The notes beneath the pieces were generated by a model. The model saw nothing but the letters and a program-made list of their open reading frames with translations, was not told the origin of the DNA and did no database searches. Positions 57,142 to 64,000 of a stretch of DNA of 64,000 bases are shown piece by piece. Every line of letters starts with the position of its first letter. Positions within the stretch are counted from its first letter, which is position 1. Source of the stretch: Desulfobacterales bacterium (lineage in GTDB: Bacteria > Desulfobacterota > Desulfobacteria > Desulfobacterales > JAIPEE01); NCBI GenBank assembly GCA_021737275.1, contig JAIPEE010000001.1, positions 51,686-115,685 on the forward strand, given 5' to 3'. Position numbers and translations under genes: made by a program.

Positions 57142-58569
57142 ATGCAGCAGAAAACCATGGGATTTCCCAGAATAGTCATATCAGCCCTTCGGGGTGGTTC
57201 GGGGAAAACCGTCTTGTCCTTGGGATTAGTTGCAGCATTAAGGCAGGCTCAAAAAAGTATTTCACCCTTTAAAAAGGGACCGGATTATATAGATGCGGGC
57301 TGGCTAGCCCTTGCGGCAGGCCAGCCCTGTTATAACCTGGATTCTTTTCTTGTTTCCAGTGAAAAGATCATCTCTTCTTTTTTTACCCATGCTCAAGGTT
57401 CAGATATTTCCATTATTGAAGGTAATCGGGGGCTTTATGATGGTATTGATTATGAAGGCTCAACCAGTACGGCAGAACTTGCCAAACTGCTGAAAGCCCC
57501 GGTAATTCTTTGTCTGGATTGCACCAAGTCAACCCGAACCATTGCCGCTTCAGTACTGGGCTGCCTCCACTTTGATAAAGCGGTGGATTTGAAAGGTGTT
57601 GTACTAAATCGTGTGGCCGGCAAGCGGCATGAACAGACCATAAGAGATAATGTTGAATACCACTGCGGCATTCCTGTGCTGGGCGCCATTCCCAAACTGG
57701 GAGATCTGATCTTTCCGGAGCGGCATATGGGCCTGATTCCTACTGCAGAACATGGTTTGGCTGAAACAGCATTAGAAGCGGCGGCGGATACAGCTAAAAA
57801 ATACATTGATATTGATGCATGCCTGGCTGTTGCTGAAAATGCTGATGCCCTGAACAAGCCTCCTCTTTTTCAAATATCAGATATAGAAATTCATGCCCGT
57901 AAGAATTCAGATTCAAAACCACAAATCGGTATCCTGAAGGATTCCGCATTTCAATTCTATTATCCTGAAAACATTGACGCACTGTCTGAAAATGGTGCCG
58001 AACTTCATTTCCTGAGCCCCCTGGCAGATACATCACTTCCGAACCTTGATGCCATATATATTGGCGGCGGATTCCCTGAAACCCATGCTGAAGCACTGGC
58101 AGAAAACAGATCGTTCCGAAACCGGATTAAGGCGATGGCAGACGATGGCCTGCCCATATATGCAGAGTGCGGTGGCTTGATGTATATGGGCGAACAGCTT
58201 GTACTCGGTAAAAAATCTTATCCCATGACCGGAATATTACCCATTGTATTCGGCTTTTCAAAAAGGCCTCAGGGCCATGGCTATACCGTTGTTACCGTTG
58301 AAAATGAAAATCCCTATTATAATGTAGGAGATGAAATTAAGGGGCACGAATTTCACTATTCCAATATTATTGAGTGGCGGGGCTCAGATAAGGACATGGC
58401 CTTTAAAATGAAAAGAGGAAAAGGTTTTTTAAATGCCAGAGATGGTATTTTCAGGAATAATGTTTTTGCAACATACACCCATATCCATGCAACAGGAACA
58501 ACCGCATGGGCGGACGCTATTATCAAAAACGCCTGTCTTTACAAGAAAAAGAAAGGGACACTTGTTTAA
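57142..58569 (+). CDS. dsrN: Siroheme/cobyrinate amidase, DsrN (CbiA/CobB family)
   Basis: Glutamine-dependent amidase of the cobyrinic acid a,c-diamide synthase family. In dsr loci the member called DsrN amidates siroheme to the form found in DsrAB. The N-terminal P-loop domain has ISALRGGSGKTVLSLGL. The C-terminal GATase_3 domain (about 265-470) has the Cys nucleophile in YAECGGLMYMG and the His in KGHEFHYS. 475 residues is family-typical. A start at 57157 is also possible. Cobalamin synthesis cannot be excluded, but the position after dsrD favours DsrN. Confidence 0.9.
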   Translation: MQQKTMGFPRIVISALRGGSGKTVLSLGLVAALRQAQKSISPFKKGPDYIDAGWLALAAGQPCYNLDSFLVSSEKIISSFFTHAQGSDISIIEGNRGLYDGIDYEGSTSTAELAKLLKAPVILCLDCTKSTRTIAASVLGCLHFDKAVDLKGVVLNRVAGKRHEQTIRDNVEYHCGIPVLGAIPKLGDLIFPERHMGLIPTAEHGLAETALEAAADTAKKYIDIDACLAVAENADALNKPPLFQISDIEIHARKNSDSKPQIGILKDSAFQFYYPENIDALSENGAELHFLSPLADTSLPNLDAIYIGGGFPETHAEALAENRSFRNRIKAMADDGLPIYAECGGLMYMGEQLVLGKKSYPMTGILPIVFGFSKRPQGHGYTVVTVENENPYYNVGDEIKGHEFHYSNIIEWRGSDKDMAFKMKRGKGFLNARDGIFRNNVFATYTHIHATGTTAWADAIIKNACLYKKKKGTLV

Positions 58570-58585
58570 AAAAAACAAGCGCCCC
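58555..58585 (-). terminator. Terminator of the cytochrome gene, overlapping the 3' end of dsrN
   Basis: A 13-bp stem (58585-58573 with 58567-58555), perfect on the minus strand except for two G-T pairs. It is followed by a T-rich run (TTTCTTTTTCTT). On the plus strand the same stem has two A-C mismatches, so it is less suited to ending the dsr transcript, although CCCCTTTT follows. Confidence 0.55.
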
Positions 58586-58620
58586 TTTTAAAAGCTTTAC
58601 TACGGTACTACGATCCCAAA

Positions 58621-59103
58621 TCAACCTTCTTTGGGATGACAAACTGTGGAACAGCCAATCGGTGCTGCGCCTTCATCTTTACCCTTCAAACCTTTTGCCT
58701 TGTTATAATTTGAATGGCAACTTTTACAGTTTTCATGAATAGCTTCGGCATGATATTTTTTAACTTTTTCTGCCGTTTCCAGCTTTTCATCTTTGGGTTT
58801 TCTGCCTGGAACCGAGTGACATTCGATACAACCCTGTACATCATCGCCCGCTTTCAGTGCCAGTGGTTTTCCTTCTGCATCATGATGACATTCGCCGCAA
58901 CCATTTTTATAAAGATCCGGATTGGCTGTTGCGTAATCTTCCATATGCTTTTTATGGGAAAACATGCAGATGCCTTTTGAATGAGACTCATACTTGGCAT
59001 TTTCCATTTTAATTACATCCTGAACTTCCGTTCCAGCCTGGATTCCGGCTGCCAGAAAAAGAATTGAAACACCCGCGATCAATGCAATGATCATTTTCTT
59101 CAT
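58621..59103 (-). CDS. Tetraheme cytochrome c3-family protein, periplasmic
   Basis: Electron carrier of the cytochrome c3 family, which links periplasmic hydrogenase or formate dehydrogenase to membrane complexes. A signal peptide (1-24, ending IQA) precedes four heme sites: CGECH (69-73), CIECH (92-96), CKSCH (126-130) and CSTVCH (151-156). The last is CX3CH instead of CX2CH or the CX4CH common in type I c3. Extra His residues (FSHKKH, HH after the first site, YHAEAIH) can serve as axial ligands. The ATG at 59103 is preferred over the GTG at 59115, which overlaps the AAGGGG site. 160 residues is longer than classic c3. Confidence 0.88.
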   Translation of the reverse strand: MKKMIIALIAGVSILFLAAGIQAGTEVQDVIKMENAKYESHSKGICMFSHKKHMEDYATANPDLYKNGCGECHHDAEGKPLALKAGDDVQGCIECHSVPGRKPKDEKLETAEKVKKYHAEAIHENCKSCHSNYNKAKGLKGKDEGAAPIGCSTVCHPKEG

Positions 59104-59170
59104 ACGCTTTTTCACCCCTTTCTATATGAAACATTCAAACTGCTTAAATCAATAATAAACTACTGATGTT

Positions 59171-59199
59171 GTCCTATCAGGGAGGTATTATCGTGTCAA
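59171..59199 (-). promoter_or_regulatory. Candidate promoter for the cytochrome gene in the 59104-59504 gap
   Basis: Perfect TTGACA (59199-59194), 17 bases, then TAGGAC (59176-59171), a weak -10. It lies about 70 bases before the cytochrome start. The remaining 300 bases of this divergent gap are AT-rich, and I find no clear promoter for the UspA gene nor any other feature. Confidence 0.4.
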
Positions 59200-59504
59200 C
59201 CGATTATTATCTGTTTTAAGTAATAACAGTGTTTTTTTAATTAATAAATCAAGGTGCTTATACATCATTCAGTTTTATGGAAAGCAATGAAAGCAACTAT
59301 ATTTATAAAATATTATTTTCTCTTTCATTAGGTATTGTCTTTATTAAAATCAAATAAAAATCAACCATATAGACAAATCAAAAAAAGTTCTTAACATATA
59401 TCTAAAGCTGGTGTATAAATAAAATAATTCGTTTTCGCTTTTTCATGGACTAACTGATTTCATTGATCTGTGCTAAACCTTTAAGACATAAAGGAGGTAT
59501 ACCC

Positions 59505-59984
59505 ATGAAGACTTTCAAACAAATACTTTTTCCGGTAGATCTTTCTGAAACATCACCCAAGATTGTCCCTTATGTAAAATTAATGTCAAAAAAGTTTGAC
59601 GCCAGGGTCCACCTTCTATTTGTAGCTCGAATATTTCAGCATTTTACAGGTACTTATGTACCGCATGTATCAATTAATCAGTTTGAAGCTGAACTGATCC
59701 AGGGTGCGGAAAAACGTCTTCACGAGTTCAAAGAAGAGTTTTTTGACGGTTTTAAAAATACGGTGGTCAAGGTAATACCCGGTGATATTTCTGAAGAGAT
59801 TCTCTCCTATTGTGATACTGAAAATATTGACATGCTTATTATGGGTACCCATGGTCGAAAAGGTATGGACAAGATTCTGTTTGGTTCTGTTGCCGATAGG
59901 ATTACAAAGATGGCGACGGTTCCGGTATTTCTTATTAATCCATTCAAGGTATCACCATTATTACAGGATGAAGATATTGCCTGA
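59505..59984 (+). CDS. Universal stress protein, UspA family
   Basis: A 160-residue single-domain Usp. KQILFPVDLSETSPKIVPYV opens the Rossmann-like fold. IDMLIMGTHGRKGMDKILFGSVADRI is the ATP-binding Usp signature (G-2X-G-9X-G-S), so it is probably of the nucleotide-binding class. AAAGGAGG precedes the ATG at 59505; the frame upstream to 59463 has no such site. It is convergent with glgB, with only 5 bases between the stops. Confidence 0.93.
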   Translation: MKTFKQILFPVDLSETSPKIVPYVKLMSKKFDARVHLLFVARIFQHFTGTYVPHVSINQFEAELIQGAEKRLHEFKEEFFDGFKNTVVKVIPGDISEEILSYCDTENIDMLIMGTHGRKGMDKILFGSVADRITKMATVPVFLINPFKVSPLLQDEDIA

Positions 59985-59989
59985 GTTGT

Positions 59990-62041
59990 TCAGCTAACCG
60001 TTTTCAAAACGATCGCTGATCTTGAAGGCAGATAAAGACTTAAATAGTGCATTGTCCTGTTTTGCGAAGTTTCTGAATGTGTAAAATGACACTGACCAGG
60101 TACCAATCGGCTGTGTCCACCATATTGTGGCCTGTCAGTGTCCAGTATCATCACATATTTTCCGGGTGACACATTAAGTTGGTAATCAGTTTGGGAAGAT
60201 TGGGGATGAAAATTAAAAATGAAAATTAAATTAGATCTTTTAAAGGCTATTATCTTATCTGAATCATTCAAATATAATAGACTGATGTCCTGATATTTTA
60301 ACAGCATTGCAGTTTTTACAAGCTTTATCATATCCTGATCAAAACACTTAAGGGTGCTGTAATAAAGATCCGAATCTTCCGACAGGTGCCACTGTCGCCT
60401 GGCATAGTGATATGACCAGTTATTTCCTTCCCTTGGAAAATCTATCCATTCAGGGTGCCCGAATTCATTCCCCATAAAATTAAGATAGCCATTTCCAGCA
60501 CTTGCAATTGTAATCAGACGAATCATCTTATGTAGCGCAATACCTCGATTAACGCCAATATCATCATAATGGATGCGCATTTTATCATACATTTCTACAC
60601 CGATAAGCCGGAAAATCAATGTCTGGTCACCTACCAATGCCTGATCATGGGATTCTGCATAACTGATACACTTTTCATCATTTCTCCGGTTTGTGAGCTC
60701 AAACCATAAATGATCCATGGGCCATGATTCGTCCGCCATATCCTTGGTTAATCTTATCCAGTAATCCGGAACCCCCATTGCAAACCGGTAATCAAAGCCA
60801 TAACCGCCATCCGAACCCGGTACAGCCAAACCGGGCATACCGCTAATATCCTCTGCAATGCTTACGGCCCCGGGATGGATTTCATGAATAACCCGGTTGG
60901 CCAGCGCAAGATAAGCCAGAGCATCTTCATCCACGCTCTCATTAAAATAGTCCTCATAGCCCGTAAAGGCTCTTTGCAAACCGTGATCGAGATAAAGCAT
61001 GCTGGTGATACCATCAAATCGTATACCGTCAAAACGGTATGCATCCAGCCAGAAGCGGCAATTTGAAAGCAAAAAATGAAGCACCTGGTATTTACCGTAA
61101 TCAAAACATCTTGAGTCCCATGCAGGGTGTGTACCTCTGGGACCATTGTGGAAATATTGGTAAAGTGATCCATCAAACCTGGAAAGCCCCTCAACCTCGT
61201 TACTGACAGCATGGGAGTGTATAAGATCAACAATAACACTCAATCCCTCCATGTGAGCAGTATCGATCAGAAACATCAGATCCTCAGGCGTACCAAAGCG
61301 GGAAGATGCTGCAAAAAAGCTGGAAACCTGATATCCGAACGATCCATAATAGGGATGTTCCTGTATGGCCATCAGTTGAAGGGCATTATAACCGGCATCA
61401 ACAATTTTTGGAATAATTTGCTCCGCAAACTCACGATAAGAACCAACCCTGGCCTCTTCCTGAGCCATGCCGACATGCGCCTCATAAATAAGTAAAGGCT
61501 CGTCCGGGGCCTTAAAATCCGGGCAATTCCATATATAAGGCCTTGGCGGACACCATACCTGTGCATTAAAAATATGGCTTTCAGGATCCTGAACAACCCT
61601 TCGGGTATAAGCAGGTATTCTGTTTCCCTCTCCACCAGGCCAGTGGATACTCAGGCGGTATAGATCTTTATGATGGAGTGTTTCTGCCGGTAAGGTAATC
61701 TCCCAGACACCTTCTTCAGATACTGATACCAGTTCGAACCGCTTTTCCTCCTGCCATCCGGACATATCCCCTATAAGATATATGGCAGTAGCGTTGGGTG
61801 CCCACTCGCGAAATACCCATTTATTCCCTCTTAAATGGAGCCCGAAATACTCATGGCCTGAAGCAAAATCAGAAAGACTGATTTTATCACCGGTAAGTCT
61901 TGCTTCAGTTGTGTTAATTTTTGAAAAACGATTTTTTATTTTTGATTCAAAAGGCTTGAGAAAAGAATCTTTTTCTATCAGTCGATGGCAACGTCTATCC
62001 TGATCACGAACAGATACGGAATTTTTATTCTTTTTTACCAT
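59990..62041 (-). CDS. glgB: 1,4-alpha-glucan branching enzyme, eukaryotic type
   Basis: Makes alpha-1,6 branches in glycogen. The 683 residues have an N-terminal CBM48 domain (FGLHLRGNKWVFREWAPNA, about 70-160) and a GH13 barrel. The barrel has YRFDGIRFDGITSMLY (nucleophile Asp), AEDISGMP (acid Glu) and YAESHDQALVGDQTL, with a C-terminal beta domain. The stretches YFNESVDEDALAYL, GYLNFMGNEFGHPEW and SYHYARRQWHL closely resemble the eukaryotic GBE1 and starch-branching subfamily rather than E. coli GlgB. It follows glgA by 13 bases. Confidence 0.95.
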   Translation of the reverse strand: MVKKNKNSVSVRDQDRRCHRLIEKDSFLKPFESKIKNRFSKINTTEARLTGDKISLSDFASGHEYFGLHLRGNKWVFREWAPNATAIYLIGDMSGWQEEKRFELVSVSEEGVWEITLPAETLHHKDLYRLSIHWPGGEGNRIPAYTRRVVQDPESHIFNAQVWCPPRPYIWNCPDFKAPDEPLLIYEAHVGMAQEEARVGSYREFAEQIIPKIVDAGYNALQLMAIQEHPYYGSFGYQVSSFFAASSRFGTPEDLMFLIDTAHMEGLSVIVDLIHSHAVSNEVEGLSRFDGSLYQYFHNGPRGTHPAWDSRCFDYGKYQVLHFLLSNCRFWLDAYRFDGIRFDGITSMLYLDHGLQRAFTGYEDYFNESVDEDALAYLALANRVIHEIHPGAVSIAEDISGMPGLAVPGSDGGYGFDYRFAMGVPDYWIRLTKDMADESWPMDHLWFELTNRRNDEKCISYAESHDQALVGDQTLIFRLIGVEMYDKMRIHYDDIGVNRGIALHKMIRLITIASAGNGYLNFMGNEFGHPEWIDFPREGNNWSYHYARRQWHLSEDSDLYYSTLKCFDQDMIKLVKTAMLLKYQDISLLYLNDSDKIIAFKRSNLIFIFNFHPQSSQTDYQLNVSPGKYVMILDTDRPQYGGHSRLVPGQCHFTHSETSQNRTMHYLSLYLPSRSAIVLKTVS

Positions 62042-62054
62042 AGAATCCTTTTCT

Positions 62055-63569
62055 TCAGTTAACTAAGGGGCGTTTTAACATTTCCTCATAAAGATCAATG
62101 TATTTTCTGGCTGTCACTCTGTGATTAAATTTTTTGGTACTTTCAGTCATAATTCGTTCGATCTGGTTTTTCTTAACGTCTTCGGCACACTGATAAAAAT
62201 TCATAGCTTGATCAATTGCCCAGAAAAGGCCATTTGAATCATAATGTTTGAAAAGAAATCCATTACCGCTGTTATTGTTTATATCAAGATCCGAAACCGT
62301 ATCATGAATACCGCCTGTATCATGGGCTACCGGCAGGGAACCATAAATAGGTGCAATCATCTGAGGAAGACCGCAGGGCTCAAAAAGTGATGGCATGAGG
62401 GTAAAGTCTGAAGCTGCATAGCCCATCCGCTCAAGATCTCCTTCAAAATCACATATTCGCACCCGGCTGAACAACTTGTGGAAGTCAACGATATTACGAA
62501 AGTGCCGCTGGTATCCACCATTGGCGACAAACACAACCTGAAGATTCTTTTCCCAGTATTTAGAAACAACCTGGTATAAGATGTCTGCAAACAGCTGACA
62601 CCCCTTTTGCATATTGTCCAGACGTGACGGCCAGAAAAACATCGGTGCACCCGGATCCTGAATCAGTCCCAGTTTTTTCTGGAGCGCCACCTTGTTTTTT
62701 CGCTTTGCATAATATGCTTTATCAACTGTGTATCTGAACTTGAGATCCTTGTCTGTTGCAGGATCAAATGATGGATCAGGTGCATTCAAAATCCCTGCGG
62801 CACACGCTGATTGTTTTTTGTTACTCAATTCATGATTAAGATGCGGTTCAATAAAACTATGCCGCTGTTCCACTATTTCATCAAGAAAGGTGGGGCTGAC
62901 CGTATTTACAAAATGTGCACCAAATACTCCGCTGGTTAAAAAATCAACAGGATTGTTATCCCGAGTCTCTTCATAGTTTGCAGGCTGCCTGACAAAATAG
63001 AGATACTGCCAGAATCGCGCTGCATCTATTCCCCGGTCCTCTATCTCACCAAGAGGCATTTCCACCGTATGTATATTATGAATGGTAAAAAGACACGGGA
63101 TATTCAGAGATCTGGCATATGCAGGAATCAGTCCGGTCATCCAGTCATTACAGTGAATGAGATCCGGCTTTACCTGCGGAATAATATTGTTAATAACCTC
63201 CCTCTGAAATGCCAGGGCCATTTTGGAGTTTTCACTGTCATAGTTTGAATAAACATTAAGCAGATAGAAAAAGGCCCTGTCCGCAGCCAGATGTATCCGC
63301 TCTTCAGGTATATCCTCCTTTATGGATCGGATTTCCCTGGGCAAAAGAGTCGGATACTCCCCACTCCTGAACATGGCTCTGTAGTTTGGCAAAGCGACAT
63401 GCACATCCGCACCCTCCCTGAAAAGAGCGTTAACCAATGCAGCAGAAACGTCGGCAAGCCCTCCAGCCTTAGCCTTCATCTTGTTGGCCATGTTCCCCAT
63501 TCCATCCGGCAGATAAGTAATCTCCGGTGTTACAATCAGAACTCTTGGATTGGGTTTTGGGTATACCAT
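62055..63569 (-). CDS. glgA: Glycogen (starch) synthase, GT5 family
   Basis: Extends alpha-1,4-glucan from ADP- or UDP-glucose. KAGGLADVSAALVNAL carries the donor-binding KxGGL motif. HCNDWMTGLIPAYARSL and FTIHNIHTVEMPL are typical GT5 stretches, and EPCGLPQMIAPIYGSLPVAHDTGGI has the E-x7-E element. 504 residues is slightly longer than E. coli GlgA (about 477). GGTGAACC precedes the ATG. It lies 49 bases after the phosphorylase gene and 13 before glgB. No glgC (ADP-glucose source) is in the window. Confidence 0.93.
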   Translation of the reverse strand: MVYPKPNPRVLIVTPEITYLPDGMGNMANKMKAKAGGLADVSAALVNALFREGADVHVALPNYRAMFRSGEYPTLLPREIRSIKEDIPEERIHLAADRAFFYLLNVYSNYDSENSKMALAFQREVINNIIPQVKPDLIHCNDWMTGLIPAYARSLNIPCLFTIHNIHTVEMPLGEIEDRGIDAARFWQYLYFVRQPANYEETRDNNPVDFLTSGVFGAHFVNTVSPTFLDEIVEQRHSFIEPHLNHELSNKKQSACAAGILNAPDPSFDPATDKDLKFRYTVDKAYYAKRKNKVALQKKLGLIQDPGAPMFFWPSRLDNMQKGCQLFADILYQVVSKYWEKNLQVVFVANGGYQRHFRNIVDFHKLFSRVRICDFEGDLERMGYAASDFTLMPSLFEPCGLPQMIAPIYGSLPVAHDTGGIHDTVSDLDINNNSGNGFLFKHYDSNGLFWAIDQAMNFYQCAEDVKKNQIERIMTESTKKFNHRVTARKYIDLYEEMLKRPLVN

Positions 63570-63618
63570 CGGTTCACCTTTTTATTTTATGAAAATGTCA
63601 TTATTGTAATTTCAGATC

Positions 63619-64000
63619 TTAATCCTGGCCTGTAATCGGCCAGGTAATCAAACCCGGTGTAAACTTGATCCATTTGTCACCACGCGGCATCACCCTTACC
63701 GTAATGCCATATCGGCCGGCGTTCTTGCAGTTTATGGCTGTGGAATAAAGATACTTGCCGTCTCCGATCTTTTTTTCCACGTCCATTGTTACGGTATTGC
63801 CGGCGTGCAACACATCCAGTGATTTGATATGTCCATAATAGACCTCAATATCAACTTCATCCGGAACAAGTTCGCCCAGGCTAACCTCAGCAGTCACCCT
63901 GAACCACTCTCCGACCCTGAATGGTCCATCCAACTCCCGAACCGGTCGGGATATTGTTATTCCCTTCCAGTGAGTGTGAAGCCTTTTGTGTAAAGCACTC
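63619..64000 (-). CDS. glgP: Alpha-glucan phosphorylase, C-terminal part (cut by window edge)
   Basis: The last 126 residues of a protein whose frame stays open to the window edge. The tail SRPVRELDGPFRVGEWFRV, VSLGELVPDEVDIEVYYG and AGRYGITVRVMPRG matches the C-terminal beta domain of the TIGR02094-type alpha-glucan phosphorylases. Those enzymes release glucose-1-phosphate from glycogen. The catalytic part lies beyond the window, so the call rests on this tail and on the downstream glgA and glgB genes. Confidence 0.75.
   Translation of the reverse strand, partial: SALHKRLHTHWKGITISRPVRELDGPFRVGEWFRVTAEVSLGELVPDEVDIEVYYGHIKSLDVLHAGNTVTMDVEKKIGDGKYLYSTAINCKNAGRYGITVRVMPRGDKWIKFTPGLITWPITGQD

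Noticed and set aside
57142..58569. Cobalamin biosynthesis cbiA as the primary call.
   Set aside because: No cobalamin genes nearby and direct placement after dsrD; the siroheme amidase DsrN is the better reading.

Overview
The window looks like a chromosomal segment of a Gram-negative, anaerobic, sulfate-reducing deltaproteobacterium (Desulfobacterota, most likely Desulfobacterales). The decisive marker is a dissimilatory sulfite reductase locus (dsrA, dsrB, dsrD and a cobyrinate diamide synthase-like dsrN/cbiA) at 54333-58569. A multiheme cytochrome c, a single-chain pyruvate:ferredoxin oxidoreductase, a class I Fe-S fumarase and sodium-pump decarboxylase subunits support it. Composition is moderately AT-rich. 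I find no rRNA, tRNA, CRISPR array, insertion sequence or prophage. Nearly everything is vertical-looking core metabolism.

Region 1 (1-22497, all minus strand) is one almost unbroken run of 21 outer-membrane biogenesis genes. In transcription order these are lysS, lolC, lolD, bamA, skp/ompH, lpxD, fabZ, lpxA, lpxI, a Gfo/Idh/MocA oxidoreductase, lpxB, a DUF374 acyltransferase, msbA, a GAF protein, lptG, waaA, lpxK, lptF, an lpxL-type acyltransferase, waaF and waaC (cut by the left edge). Together they make lipid A, add Kdo and heptose, flip and export the product, sort lipoproteins and insert outer-membrane proteins. lpxC is not in the window.

Region 2 (22498-28798) starts with a 500-bp gene-free stretch that may encode a structured RNA. 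Minus-strand housekeeping genes follow: a small conserved-looking protein, tatC, tatB, mltA, rmuC, moaC, a divergent moaE and mobA. Region 3 (29119-39212) has plus-strand pyrR and mogA, then a cyclic-nucleotide-binding protein with oadG and oadB. It also has minus-strand prmA, a small unknown gene and a radical SAM enzyme, plus-strand pabA and a pabB-pabC fusion, and minus-strand cheR. Region 4 (39535-51807) carries fumarase, PFOR, an Na+/H+ antiporter, a lytic transglycosylase, galU, ilvE, a PPC-domain protein, a YkgJ-type cysteine-cluster protein and a long dapA.

Region 5 (52210-59984) is the sulfite-reduction locus. A TPR protein and an unassigned protein precede dsrA. A near-consensus sigma70 promoter and a long leader lie before dsrA, and a strong hairpin sits between dsrB and dsrD. 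A tetraheme cytochrome and a UspA protein follow. Region 6 (59990-64000, minus) is a glycogen operon: alpha-glucan phosphorylase (cut by the right edge), glycogen synthase and a eukaryotic-type branching enzyme.

I did not find a clearly new biological system. The best leads are the gene pair upstream of dsrAB, the dsrA leader, the structured gap upstream of lysS, the extra N-terminal domain on BamA, and the regulatory or modifying genes embedded in the lipid A operon. All motif calls were made by eye, with no database search.
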